From: Hormiphora californensis
Lineage: Eukaryota; Ctenophora; Tentaculata; Cydippida; Pleurobrachiidae
DNA: 64,000 nucleotides
NCBI GenBank assembly: GCA_020137815.1
Contig: CM035351.1
Coordinates: forward strand, 9,391,969-9,455,968
Direction of reading: 5' to 3'
Shown: piece by piece, positions 1-11,252 of the stretch
How positions within the stretch are numbered: the first letter of the stretch is position 1
Layout of the letters: each line of letters starts with the position of its first letter
The notes under the pieces: generated by a model
What the model was told of the DNA's origin: nothing
Database searches by the model: none
What the model saw: the letters and a program-made list of their open reading frames with translations, nothing else
Program-made: the position numbers and the translations under genes

Positions 1-97
1 TGGCGTTGAGGTTGTAGACTTGGGGGCACTTGATGAAGGGAGATGCTGTAGCAGTAGTCATCACTCCGGCAAGGAAGATAAGAGCAAAGCAAATCAT
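1..97 (-). pseudogene. 5' end of small membrane-protein gene, copy A (cut by window edge)
   Basis: The first 32 codons of the gene seen complete at 5523-5966. The ATG is at 95-97 and the reading frame runs off the left edge. It shares the hydrophobic signal peptide and the following Lys-Cys-Pro motif with copy B, with a few substitutions. The offset between the copies here is 5869 bp, marking the left part of the tandem segmental duplication. Whether copy A is intact cannot be judged from this window. Confidence 0.6.
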
Positions 98-158
98 TTT
101 GGTTGAATAAAAATAAAAGTTCTCTGTGATTTATAGTTTTTGAGTTGGCGAGATTTGA

Positions 159-590
159 GAGGCCTAGTTTCGTATCACCGATTATGGACTATCAGGTCAC
201 ATGAAAAAGCAGGCCTAGTTTCGTATCACCGATTAGGGACTATCAGATCACATAACAAAGCAGGCTTAGTTTCGTATCACCGATTATGGACTATCAGATC
301 ACATGACAAAGCAGGCCTAGTTTCGTATCACCGATTAAGGACTATCAGATCACATGACAAAGCAGGTCTAGTTTCGTATCACCGATTAAGGACTATCAGG
401 TCACATGACGAAGCAGGCCTAGTTTCGTATCACCGATTAAGGACTATCAGATCACATAACAAAGCAGGCCTAGTTTCGTATCACCGATTAGGGACTTTCA
501 GATCACATGGTAAAGCGGGCTTAGTTTCGTATCACCGTTTATGGACTATCAGATCACATGGTAAAGCGGGCTTAGTTTCTTAGCACCGAA
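159..590. repeat. 51-bp satellite, copy A (about 8 units)
   Basis: Head-to-tail units of 51 bp, each containing the core TTTCGTATCACCGATTA followed by a GACTATCAGATCACAT block. Because 51 is divisible by three, the array makes a spurious open frame with a 17-residue period. Units differ at scattered bases. The same satellite occurs at the matching place in copy B (6027-6650) with more units. Confidence 0.9.
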
Positions 591-1734
591 TAATAAGGAA
601 TCCATAATTCAGAAATAATATCAGACAAATTCAATTCTTCGCTGCTCCCAGGAGCAGGCAAAGGCGTCAGAGGTGAAAGAGGCCACAATTCCAGGGAACT
701 AATTTTACAAATGAAAACAAGTGGTTTTACCAGACAATTGTTTCGATCCAGATGGATCTCATCAGTGGAATAAAATGGGGGAACTAATTTTATCAGTTTT
801 TCGTCTAAGAAGAACGAATAATCAGTGCTATTCAACTACAATTAATTATAATTACCGCTTTGAGGATGAATGGGTGGTTGAACAAGACATCGTTACGGGG
901 TAATTCCTGTTCGGGGAGTGGGCCAATGTCATACTCGCATTCTCTCATGTAGAGCTATAACAGGGCGATGGTGTTGGTTAGAGACGGTTTAAAGCGAAAC
1001 AATGAATTACATCATTTAGAGATTTTAACAACTTTAAATCCAAAGAACTAAAACATGCATAATGAACTCTAAAACATATAAACACAATTAAAATACACAC
1101 ATGTGACTACGTATAACATCTCTCTAAGAGATAACCACGGCAGTGCGTTGTTGGAGAATGGAGAGGGTCAGGAACTCCACACTAGCACAGACTACATAGA
1201 AGGTCAGGATTCAGGAACGATGTGATACGTGATTCTCTACCACTTAGACCAATTCGTAATACTGAACACGATCAACGATTCAGTGAAGATCACATGACCT
1301 GACTAACTTTAAGAAACATGACACTGTGTCTCTTGTGGTTGTCCAATTTAGCTGATCTTGGTCACATTGGAAAGCTAATCGATAGCCAAACATAATTGGT
1401 TAAATTTTGAACCGGAAAATATTTTTTCCTGGAATGAATGACAATGTTCATTCCGTTCATGAAAATGAATTTTGAGCTAGAGCTCTGATTTTTCTGTCAG
1501 GATCAAGATAGACATAGTGGAGCAACCCTGCCAAGTTACAGCTCTCCACCACATCGGCAACTATGGTGGTCTAGGGGGGGGGGGCTTTTTTTGCCGCACA
1601 CGGTATAAACACAATTAAAATACACATGTATGTGACTACGTATAACATCTCTTTAAGAGATAACCATGGAAGTGCGTTGTATTGTTGGAGAGGGTCAGGC
1701 ACTCCACACTAGCCAATATAATATCTCCTACCTC
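591..1734. other. non-coding duplicated spacer, no gene seen
   Basis: Spacer between the 51-bp satellite and the reductase. Positions 860-1215 match 6690-7050 of copy B. Copy A carries extra sequence at about 1217-1605, after which the block beginning with an AAACACAATTAAAATACACA motif (first at about 1080) is repeated, so copy A has a small internal duplication. A G-tract lies near 1575. No splice-bounded coding exon was recognised. Confidence 0.6.
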
Positions 1735-2566
1735 CTACTGATCAAGGAATTGTGCTGTCCTCCAATCATACAGCCTGCTCTCTCTATAGAACCCCCCGCT
1801 AGTGGTTGGGACAGTGCACACATGGGTGGGGGTCACAGCACCCTGATCTATAGTCAGGTGCCCCTTGTGACTGGTCATGTCTGTATCCACATAACCAGGA
1901 CAACACGAGTTGATAATCACCCCACTACCCTCCATCTCTCTAGCCAGGGCCACCGTGTGGGCGTTAAGGAACGTTTTAGAGGTCGAGTAGGCGCTGTCCT
2001 TAGCAAACAGGGAGTAGTCATCATTCTCAACAGCTGTAATGTATTCCCTGTATATCTCCATCACACCCTCCTCTGTGAGACCAGGATCTGTTAGTCGGGC
2101 TCTAATTGGATTAGCAGGGTCTTTAAATGTGTAGTTTAGTTGCCCAGCCATGGACGCTACCTGACACACTCTACCACCCTTCTTTACCAGAGGTAGGAGG
2201 GCCCTGGTAACTTTGATTGTTGCTATGAGGTTGGTTGCCATGGTAACAGTAGATTTCTCAATGAGGGGAGCATGTACTAGCATTCTTGTATGCTATACCA
2301 GCATTATTACACAGCACATCGATCTCTCCCCCGTATTTCTCTTTAATCACCCCCACAAACGCCCCAATACTGTCCTCACTACAGATATCAAGCTGTTCGA
2401 ATACAGGAGATAGACCCTCTGATTTGAGGGCCTCCACAGCCGCCTTTCCCCGGGTCTCATCTCGTGCTGTCAGGATGACTGTACCACCTAGCTTCTTACA
2501 TAGCGCTCTGACAATACCAAACCCAACACCCTTGTTACCTCCAGTTACTACCGCTACCGTTGTCAT
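1735..2566 (-). pseudogene. carbonyl reductase (CBR1-like), frameshifted copy A
   Basis: Second copy of the short-chain dehydrogenase at 7078-7908 and nearly identical to it. The N-terminal part (ATG 2564-2566, cofactor motif TGGNKGVGFG, NNAGIAYKN) is in one frame. The remainder (VASMAG, the catalytic-type YSTSK, CCPGYVDTDM) is in another. The break is at about 2266-2274, where copy A has one base more than copy B. This is either a real inactivating insertion or a residual assembly indel. Confidence 0.8.
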
Positions 2567-2810
2567 GGCTAGGAAGGTGGGGAGGGGTGAGCAGTTGTCA
2601 TGGATATAGGGAACTATATAATATGGCTACGGGTGGAAGAGGTGTGGACCGTGGAGAGAGGGAGAGAGAATGGAGAAGGTTTGGGATAGTAAAACGCGAT
2701 AGATAAAACATGCTTTACACAGACCTTTGTACAATCAATATAAAATATCCCCCTCTAAAAAATGTAAACCTCGATTAAAAGTCACCTCCCCCAACTAAGT
2801 CTGCACACCT

Positions 2811-3431
2811 TTACAATTGTCCTATAACGACAGCAGGTAGTATAGTGCCTGCTGGGACTGTTTCTCTGTCCTCTGATCTTGGTGGGAGTGAGAGGAGAAT
2901 GTTGGCACTTCTCATGCTGAGTAGTCGGCTGCTACATTGCCCTCCTGTCAGCTCCACCTCACCGTCACCACTATATACTGAAAGTGAGGGAATTAGTGTG
3001 AGTGATTTGGTGTTACATTGGTGTTGGGGAGATCTAGTAGGGCGTAGACTAACAAATCTAACAAGTCATAGTAGGAGTGCAAGTGATCAAATCAAACAGC
3101 TGTATTTACTATTTACCTGCCCGGATATATTCAGGTCTAGGATCAAGACGTCGTGTTGTGGGTAGGGGTACATTGATGATACTAGGATTATACTTCCTCC
3201 CCTCCCAGGTGTGTAGTGAGGGAAGGACAAAGAGTTTGTATGTTACCATGGCACTGACTGGGTTACCGGGCAACCCAAAGAACAGACATGATGGTGATGT
3301 TGGGTCCCTTGGTATAGTGGCAAATGTTGTTGGCTTCCCAGGTTTCATGAATACTCTTCCGAAGTGGATCTTTCCATTTAGACTCAAAATAGAGTTCTTT
3401 ACGTGGTCTGTCTCACCCATTGATACTCCAC
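2811..3431 (-). pseudogene. duplicated last two exons of gephyrin, copy A
   Basis: Two exons homologous to the 3' end of the gephyrin gene at 8225-8836. Exon 3117-3431 encodes GGVSMGETDHVKN, IHFGRVFMKPGKPTTFAT and LPGNPVSAMVTY of the MoeA-type domain. Exon 2811-2977 encodes SSRLLSMRSANILLSLPP and the C-terminus, with stop at 2811-2813. Splice sites are kept and both frames are open, but no upstream gephyrin exons adjoin it. It is therefore an orphan 3' fragment, or conceivably an alternative 3' end reached from the gephyrin promoter at 18236. The latter is speculation. Confidence 0.8.
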
Positions 3432-3510
3432 CTGTACACAACTCAGGTAACCATTAGTGACCACTACAAGTAACACCTAGTTACAACTGCTAACAACTAG
3501 TAACCACTAG

Positions 3511-4325
3511 TTAGTTAGGAGGGTCAAAGTGGGAAAGTTTCTTAGAGATTAGGAGGGTCAAAGTGGGAAAGTTTCTTAGAGATAAGGAGGGTCAAAGTGG
3601 GAAAGTTTCTTAGAGATAAGGAGGTTCAAAGTGGGAAAGTTTCGTAGAGATTAGGAGAGTCAAAGTGGGAAAATTTCTTAGAGATTAGGAGGGTCAAAGT
3701 GGGAAAGTTTCTTAGAGATAAGGAGGGTCAAAGTGGGAAAGTTTCTTAGAGATAAGGAGGGTCAAAGTGGGAAAGTTTCTTAGAGATAAGGAGGGTCAAA
3801 GTGGGAAAGTTTCTTAGAGATAAGGAGGGTCAAAGTGGGAAAGTTTCTTAGAGATAAGGAGGGTCAAAGTGGGAAAGTTTCTTAGAGATAAGGAGGGTCA
3901 AAGTGGGAAAGTTTCTTAGAGATAAGGAGGGTCAAGTGGGAAAGTTTCTTAGAGATAAGGAGTGTCAAAGTGGGAAAGTTTCTTAGAGATAAGGAGGGTC
4001 AAAGTGGGAAAGTTTCTTAGAGATAAGGAGGGTCAAAGTGGGAAAGTTTCTTAGAGATAAGGAGGGTCAAAGTGGGAAAGTTTCTTAGAGATAAGGAGGG
4101 TCAAAGTGGGAAAGTTTCTTAGAGATAAGGAGGGTCAAAGTGGGAAAGTTTCTTAGAGATAAGGAGGGTCAAAGTGGGAAAGTTTCTTAGAGATAAGGAG
4201 GGTCAAGTGGGAAAGTTTCTTAGAGATAAGGAGTGTCAAAGTGGGAAAGTTTCTTAGAGATAAGGAGGATCAAAGTGGGAAAGTTTCTTAGAGATAAGGA
4301 GGGTCAAAGTGGGAAAGTTTCTTTC
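3511..4325. repeat. 34-bp satellite, copy A (about 24 units)
   Basis: Tandem 34-bp units with the core GGAGGGTCAAAGTGGGAAAG then TTTCTTAGAGATAA. Units are highly homogeneous. The same satellite fills much of gephyrin intron 7 (8919-10857 and 14863-16196). The array ends abruptly inside the coding sequence of the next gene, suggesting that it is the breakpoint of the segmental duplication. Confidence 0.95.
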
Positions 4326-5308
4326 TTCTTGTTTGGGGAAGGTGCAATGAGGGGGTGGAGCAGGCTAGTTTAGTCAGCTCATGTAGAACACCCCAGTTTG
4401 GTTCAGTGTGGCCATGTTGGGTCGCCAACCTGGCTACACTCTCACATAACCACACCAGCCCCGATACACACTCTGTAGTGGACACTGAAAGAAGGGAGGG
4501 GGCGTTACTAGGATACTTACTAGATGTCTTCTGAACATCTCTTCATTCAGAGAAACAAATTGGAACGAGAACCTAGAGAAACATTGGCCCAGTACCTAGT
4601 TGGTTGATGTGGCGATTGAATGTCTGCCAGAAAGACAGCTCAGGTTGGTTAGATGACACACATTTTACAAGGGTACCCCAACACGCCTCCTCGCAGCACC
4701 CCAGAGAGAGCGGGGAGGTATATTCAGGGATCTGTAGTAGGGAACTTGTCTTCCTGTACCCTGTTAGAGATACCTGGACACCTTGTGTCACCAGCACCTC
4801 CATAAGAGTGTTCACTGTCCCACTAAATAGTTCCAGATGGGTAGATAGGAACCTGAAAATGAACTGGGTGTATTATAGGTTCGGTTTGTTATGTTCTAAC
4901 CCTCTTTTACATTTATATAAGAGGGCGGAGCGCACGGAAAAAGGGTCGGGGAAGGCAAAGGTTCGATTTGGAGTTTTGGTAATGATTTGTTGGATTCTAC
5001 AATCTAAAAAGGCTGAATAGCAAGTCCTCGTAAGATCACCTGTGCGCTATGCGAAGTCGTGTGACAGCGAACAGTAGTTTGCAGTGGGTATAGAAATCAC
5101 TCCCTCCACAGTCCCCTGGTATTGAAGTTAATAGAGTCTGTAAGGGCGAGGTAAACATCTCAACTCGTGTGGGCCGTAACCGACACAGATAGGAACAGAA
5201 GGTCCGGATATGAGTGAACTGTTCAGGAGTATTGCAGGAGGTGGGGTCCCATAGTACACGCAGGACACAATCCTCCAGCCATTGCACCTCTTCAGGGGTG
5301 TCCTCTAA
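4288..5308 (-). CDS. three-exon gene fragment of unknown function, truncated by the satellite
   Basis: Three phase-compatible exons on the minus strand: 5040-5308 (starts in phase 0 after an AG acceptor), 4596-4852 and 4288-4484. They encode about 240 residues rich in Cys, Leu and Trp, with a helical, HEAT-like look (segments QWLEDCVLRVLWDP, FCSYLCRLRPTR and VWLCESVARLATQ). I do not recognise the family. No start exon is visible between 5309 and 5522, so the 5' end is missing or very short. The reading frame enters the first unit of the 34-bp satellite and the stop codon (4288-4290) is supplied by that repeat, so the natural C-terminus has probably been lost. It sits between the two copies of the duplicated segment. 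Confidence 0.5.
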
Positions 5309-5522
5309 CTGAAAAAAACAGGGACATGTTAGCTATTAGGAATAAACGAAGGGCATGTACATGTGTGTCTCATGAGTTATTTCATTGATTGCAGAAGAGA
5401 ATTACAGGACCCAAAGAACCGATGTTACCATGTGCAGAACGTTTAACAGTTTAGATGAGAGAACACAGGGATTTCATGCTGCATGATCATTGATCAGCTT
5501 AAAACAATTTGAATAATACAAT

Positions 5523-5966
5523 TTACACTCCGGTTACAGTTGACTCTCTTCTGGAAGTAGTGGGTTTGTTTCTTCGTGTTACAAAAGCGGCCTCAACAGC
5601 GAAGGAGACAAGGGTCAATATCACTAGTAGTACAACTACAGCTGCCCCAATCTTTAGGTAGTGGAGAAGATATCCGATGAGTTGTTCCGTTGCGTCGTCA
5701 GAAAGGAGGGGTGTAGGAGTGGTTGGGGGGATGGCGGTACAGTTGAATGTCACCACAACCCTTTGGAAGTCACCAGAATGTCCAGGGAAGGAAAGGATCA
5801 AGGGGTTGTCCTCACATGTTTCCACTTGAGTGCAGTGCATATATCGGAACAACCGGAGAATGGTGTCGTTGGCATTAAGGTTGTAGACTTGGGGGCACTT
5901 GATGAAGGGAGTCGCTGTAGCAGTAGTCATCACTCCGGCAAGGAAGATAAAAGCAAAGCAAATCAT
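5523..5966 (-). CDS. small type I membrane protein, unknown family
   Basis: Uninterrupted 147-residue frame with ATG at 5964-5966. An N-terminal hydrophobic stretch (residues about 1-18) looks like a signal peptide. The roughly 85-residue ectodomain has a few cysteines (KCP, HCTQ, TCED, NCT) and potential N-glycosylation sites NDT and NCT. A strong transmembrane helix follows (IGAAVVVLLVILTLVSF, about residues 106-125), then a short basic and Ser/Thr-rich cytoplasmic tail. I find no known domain. Its 5' part is duplicated at 1-97. The 51-bp satellite begins about 60 bp upstream of the ATG, so the promoter must lie in or beyond the satellite. It may be lineage-restricted. Confidence 0.5.
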   Translation of the reverse strand: MICFAFIFLAGVMTTATATPFIKCPQVYNLNANDTILRLFRYMHCTQVETCEDNPLILSFPGHSGDFQRVVVTFNCTAIPPTTPTPLLSDDATEQLIGYLLHYLKIGAAVVVLLVILTLVSFAVEAAFVTRRNKPTTSRRESTVTGV

Positions 5967-6026
5967 TTTGGTTTAATAAAAATAAAAGTTCTCTGTGATT
6001 TATAGTTTCTGAGTTGGTGAGATTTG

Positions 6027-6650
6027 AGAGGCCTAGCTTCGTATCACCGATTAGGGACTATCAGATCACATAACAAAGCAGGCCTAGTTTCATATCACCG
6101 ATTAGGGACTATCAGGTCACATGACAAAGCAGGCCTAGTTTCGTATCACCGATTATGGACTATCAGGTCACATAACAAAGCAGGCCTAGTTTCGTATCAC
6201 CGATTAGGGACTATCAGGTCACATAACAAAGCAGGCCTAGTTTCGTATCACCGATTAGGGACTATCAGAATTCAGGTCACATGACAAAGCAGGCCTAGTT
6301 TCGTATCACCGATTAGGGACTATCAGATCACATAACAAAGCAGGCCTAGTTTCGTATCACCGATTAGGGACTATCAGATCACATAACAAAGCAGGCCTAG
6401 TTTCGTATCACCGATTAGGGAGTTGAGAAATAACAAAGCAGGCCTAGTTTCGTATCACCGATTAGGGACTATCAGATCACATGACAAAGCAGGCCTAGTT
6501 TCGTATCACCGATTAGGGACTATCAGATCACATAACAAAGCAGGCCTAGTTTCGTATCACCGATTAGGGACTATCAGATCACATAACAAAGCAGGTCTAG
6601 TTTTATATCACTGATAGTGTCAGATCACAATATGGAAAAGCGGGCCTAGT
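6027..6650. repeat. 51-bp satellite, copy B (about 12 units)
   Basis: Same 51-bp unit as at 159-590. One unit near 6265 carries a short insertion, and a deletion occurs near 6420, so the spurious open frame is broken. It is located directly upstream of the small membrane-protein gene. Confidence 0.9.
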
Positions 6651-7077
6651 TTCTTAATCAATTTTAATTTCCTAAATAATCATTATTACCGCTTTGAGGA
6701 TGAATGGATGGTTGAACAAGACATCGTTACGTGGTAATCCATATTCGGGGAGTGGGCCAATGTCATACTCGCATTCTCTCATGTAGAGCTATAACAGGGC
6801 GATGGATTACCATTGGGAGAGAGGGTTTATAGTGAAACAGTGAATTACATTAATTAGAGATTAACAATTTTATCCAAAGAACTAAAACATGAATAATGAA
6901 CTCTAAAACATATAAACACAATTAAAATACACATGTATGTGACTACGTATAACATCTCTTTAAGAGATAACTATGGCAGTGCGTTGTATTGTTGGAGAGG
7001 GTCAGGAACTGCACACCACACTAGCACAGACTACATAGAGGGTCAGGCACTCCACACTAGCCAATATCTCTTCCTTC
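6651..7077. other. spacer, no gene seen
   Basis: Spacer between the 51-bp satellite and the 3' end of the reductase gene. It matches 640-1735 of copy A with copy-specific indels. No coding exon or RNA gene was recognised. Confidence 0.5.
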
Positions 7078-7908
7078 CTACTGATCAAGGAATTGTGCTG
7101 TCCTCCAATCATACAGCCTGCTCTCTCTATAGAACCCCCCGCTAGTGGTAGGGACAGTACACACATGGGTGGGGGTCACAGCACCCTCATCTATAGTGAG
7201 GTGCCCCTTGTGACTGGTCATGTCAGTATCCACGTAACCAGGACAACACGAGTTGATAATCACCCCACTACCCTCCATCTCTCTAGCCAGGGCCACCGTG
7301 TGGGCGTTAAGGAAGGTTTTAGAGGTCGAGTAGGCACTATCCTTAGCAAACAGGGAGTAGTCATCATTCTCAACAGCTGTAATGTATTCCCTGTATATCT
7401 CCATCAGTCCTTCCTCTGTCAGACCAGGATCTGTTAGCCGGGCTCTAATTGGATTAGCAGGGTCTTTAAATGTGTAGTTTAGTTGACCAGCCATGGACGC
7501 TACTTGACACACTCTACCACCCTTCTTTACCAGAGGTAGGAGGGCCCTGGTAACTTTGATTGTTGCTATGAGGTTGGTTGCCATAGTAACAGTAGATTTC
7601 TCAATGAGGGGGGCTGTACTAGCATTCTTGTATGCTATACCAGCATTATTGCACAACACATCGATCTCTCCCCCGTATTTCTCCTTTATCACCCCCACAA
7701 ACGCCCCAATACTCTCCTCACTGCAGATATCCAGTTGTTCAAATACAGGAGATAGACCCTCTGATTTGAGGGCCTCCACAGCTGCCTTTCCCCGGGTCTC
7801 ATCTCGTGCTGCCAGGATGACTGTACCACCTAGCTTCTTACATAGCGCCCTGACAATCCCAAACCCAACACCCTTGTTACCTCCCGTTACTACCGCTACC
7901 GTTGTCAT
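7078..7908 (-). CDS. CBR1: carbonyl reductase (NADPH), CBR1-like short-chain dehydrogenase
   Basis: Single-exon gene of 276 codons, matching the usual length (human CBR1 is 277). I chose ATG 7906-7908 because the family motif TVAVVTGGNKGVG starts just after it. The frame stays open 45 codons further upstream but without family similarity. Visible features are the Rossmann cofactor motif TGGNKGVG, the NNAGIAYKN loop, VASMAG with the catalytic-type Ser, YSTSK as the YxxxK catalytic pair, and CCPGYVDTDM, a family signature. The family reduces carbonyls of quinones, prostaglandins and xenobiotics with NADPH in the cytosol. Copy A at 1735-2566 is frameshifted, so this is the likely functional member. 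It lies 316 bp downstream of the gephyrin stop on the same strand. Confidence 0.93.
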   Translation of the reverse strand: MTTVAVVTGGNKGVGFGIVRALCKKLGGTVILAARDETRGKAAVEALKSEGLSPVFEQLDICSEESIGAFVGVIKEKYGGEIDVLCNNAGIAYKNASTAPLIEKSTVTMATNLIATIKVTRALLPLVKKGGRVCQVASMAGQLNYTFKDPANPIRARLTDPGLTEEGLMEIYREYITAVENDDYSLFAKDSAYSTSKTFLNAHTVALAREMEGSGVIINSCCPGYVDTDMTSHKGHLTIDEGAVTPTHVCTVPTTSGGFYRESRLYDWRTAQFLDQ

Positions 7909-8131
7909 GGCTAGGAAGGTGGAGAGGTGTGAGAGGTTGTCATGGTTATAGGGAACTATGGCTAGTGGTAGAAGAAGGGTGAACCGCAGTATAGAAAGAG
8001 AATGGGGAAGGTTTGGGATAGTAAAACGCGATAGATAAAACATGCTTTACACAGACCTTTGTACAAACAGTATAAAATATCCCCCTCTAAAAAATGTAAA
8101 CCTCGATTAAAAGTCACCTCCCCCAACTAAG

Positions 8132-8204
8132 TTGGTTACGAAATAATAACCCCTTGCCTCGCGACTTTCGCGCGCTGGCGAGGGAGGGGTAACTTCGTTA
8201 CCAA
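8132..8204. mobile_element. 73-bp hairpin MITE with 9-bp target-site duplication
   Basis: Copy B has this segment and copy A (near 2795) lacks it. The ends TTGGTTACGAA and TTCGTTACCAA are inverted repeats with one mismatch, and most of the element can fold on itself. It is flanked on both sides by CCAACTAAG, present once in copy A. That is an insertion with a 9-bp duplication (8 bp if the end is drawn differently), seen against a preserved empty site. Confidence 0.85.
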
Positions 8205-8224
8205 CCAACTAAGTCTGTACACCT

Positions 8225-11204
8225 TTACAATTGTCCTATAACGATCGCAGGTAGTAGAGTGCCTGCTGGGACTGTCTCTCTGTCCTCTGATCTAGGTGGG
8301 AGAGAGAGGAGGATGTTGGCACTTCTCATGCTGAGTAATCGGCTGCTACATTGCCCTCCTGTCAGCTCCACCTCACCATTACCACTATACACTGGGAGTT
8401 GGGGAATCAGTGTGAGTGATGAGGTGTTACATTATTGTCGAGAGATTAGTGCATGTAGGATGCAGACTAACAAATCTAACAAGCCACAACAAAAGTCACC
8501 AAACAGATCTGTGATATTTACCTGCCCGGATGTATTCAGGTCTAGGATCAAGACGTCGTGTTGATGGTAGGGGTAGGTTGATGATGCTCGGGTTATACTG
8601 TCTCCCCTCCCAGGTATGTAGTGATGGAAGGACAAATAGTTTGTATGTTACCATGGCACTGACTGGATTACCAGGCAACCCAAAGAACAGGCATGATGGT
8701 GATGTTGGGTCCCTTGGTATAGTGCCGAATGTTGTTGGCTTCCCAGGTTTCATGAATACTCTTCCGAAGTGGATCGTTCCATTTAGGCTCAAAATAGAGT
8801 TCTTTACGTGATCTGTCTCACCCATTGATACTCCACCTGCAAACAACTCAGGTAACCATTAGTGATCACTACAAGTAACACCTAGTTACAACTGGTAACA
8901 ACTAGTAACCACTAGTTAGTTAGGAGGGTCAAAGTGGGAAAGTTTCTTAGAGATAAGGAGGGTCAAAGTGGGAAAATTTCTTAGAGATTAGGAGAGTCAA
9001 AGTGGGAAAATTTCTTAGAGATTAGGAGGGTCAAAGTGGGAAAGTTTCTTAGAGATAAGATGGGTCATAGTGAGAAGGTTTCTTAGAGATTAGGAGGGTC
9101 AAAGTGGGAGAGTTTCTTAGAGATAAGATGGGTCATAGTGAGAACGTTTCTTAGAGATTAGGTGGGTCAAAGTGGGAAAGTTTCTAAGAGATTAGGAGTG
9201 TCAAAGTTAGAAAGTTTCTTAGAGATTAGGAGGTTCAAAGTGGGAAAGTTTCTTAGAGATAAGGAGGGTCAAAGTGGAAAAGTTTCTTAGAGATAAGGAG
9301 GATCAAAGTGGAAAGTTTCTTAGAGATAAGGAGGGTCAAAGTGGGAAAGTTTCTTAGAGATAAGGAGGGTCAAAGTGGGAAAGTTTCTTAGAGATAATGA
9401 GGGTCAAAGTGGGAAAGTTTCTCAGAGATAAGGAGGGTCAAAGTGGGAAAATTTCTTAGAGATTAGGAGGGTCAAAGTAGTAAAGTTTCTTAGAGATAAG
9501 ATGGGTCATAGTGAGAAGGTTTCTTAGAGATTAGGAGGGTCAAAGTGGGAGAGTTTCTTAGAGATAAGATGGGTCATAGTGAGAACGTTTCTTAGAGATT
9601 AGGTGGGTCAAAGTGGGAAAGTTTCTAAGAGATTAGGAGTGTCAAAGTTAGAAAGTTTCTTAGAGATTAGGAGGTTCAAAGTGGGAAAGTTTCTTAGAGA
9701 TAAGGAGGGTCAAAGTGGAAAAGTTTCTTAGAGATAAGGAGGATCAAAGTGGAAAGTTTCTTAGAGATAAGGAGGGTCAAAGTGGGAAAGTTTCTTAGAG
9801 ATAAGGAGGGTCAAAGTGGGAAAGTTTCTTAGAGATAATGAGGGTCAAAGTGGGAAAGTTTCTCAGAGATAAGGAGGGTCAAAGTGGGAAAGTTTCTTAG
9901 AGATAAAGAGGGTCAAAGTGGGAAAGTTTCTTAGAGATAAGGAGGGTCAAAGTGGGAAAGTTTCTTAGAGATAAGGAGGGTCAAAGTGGAAAATTTTCTT
10001 AGATATTAGGAGCGTCAAAGTGGGAAAGTTTCTTAGAGATAAGGAGGGTCAAAGTGGGAAAGTTTCTTAGATATTAGGAGCGTCAAAGTGGGAAAGTTTC
10101 ATAGAGATAAGGAGGGTCAAAGTGGGAAAGTTTCTTAGAGATAAGGAGGGTCAAAGTGGAAAAGTTTCTTAGAGATAAGGAGGTTCAAAGTGGGAAAGTT
10201 TCTTAGAGATAAGGAGGGTCAAAGTGGGAAAGTTTCTTAGATATTAGGAGGGTCAAAGTGGGAAAGTTTCTTAGAGATAAGGAGGGTCAAAGTGGGAAAG
10301 TTTCTTAGAGATAAGGAGGATCAAAGTGGGAAAGTTTCTTAGAGATAAGGAGGGTCAAAGTGGAAAAGTTTCTTAGAGATAAGGAGGTTCAAAGTGGAAA
10401 AGTTTCTTAGAGATAAGGAGTGTCAAAGTGGGAAAGTTTCTTAGAGATAAAGAGGGTCAAAGTGGGAAAGTTTCTTAGAGATAAGGAGGGTCGAAGTGGG
10501 AAAGTTTCTTAGAGATAAGGAGGGTCAAAGTGGGAAAGTTTCTTAGATATTAGGAGCGTCAAAGTGGGAAAGTTTCTTAGAGATAAGGAGGGTCAAAGTG
10601 GGAAAGTTTCTTAGATATTAGGAGCGTCAAAGAGGGAAAGTTTCTTAGAGATAATGAGGGTCAAAGTGGGAAAGTTTCTTAGAGATAAGGAGGGTCAAAG
10701 TGGGAAAGTTTCTTAGAGATAAGGAGGGTCAAAGTGGGAAATTTCTTAGAGATAAGGAGGGTCAAAGTGGAAAATTTTCTTAGATATTAGGAGCGTCAAA
10801 GTGGGAAAGTTTCTTAGAGATAAGGAGGGTCAAAGTGGGAAAGTTTCTTAGATATTAAGCCAAAAACTAATTGAAATTAGTTGGCGGGAAAGGTGACCCA
10901 CTTACACCTTTTGCTACTGCCGGGTATCACCGCGAACTCTCATTCTATCCCTCGGTATCTCAATCTCTCATTTTTCGAGGGTAACTTATTCCTGTTCGTT
11001 CTATCCCTCTCTCTCCTCCCTGTCTCTGTCTCTGTCTCTCTGTCTCTCTCTGTCTCTCTCTGTCTCTCTCTGTCTCTCTCTCTCTCTCTCTCCCCTACTA
11101 AAATATAGTTCGACGCGACGCGACGCGCGATCGATGAACGATCGATAACGATCGTTTATCGATCGTTCATCGATCGCGCGTCGCGTCGAACTATATTTTA
11201 GTAG

Positions 11205-11252
<48 letters not shown>

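Noticed and set aside
140-583. 147-codon open frame of 17-residue repeats (and similar frames at 6024-6614)
   Set aside because: Product of the 51-bp satellite period being divisible by three; the frame breaks at unit indels in copy B and has no other coding sign.
3511-4325. CRISPR-like regular repeats (34 bp)
   Set aside because: Units are directly contiguous without spacers, and the window is spliced eukaryotic DNA; it is an ordinary satellite.
7909-8043. 45-codon N-terminal extension of the reductase
   Set aside because: No family similarity; the ATG at 7906-7908 gives the normal CBR1 length and start.
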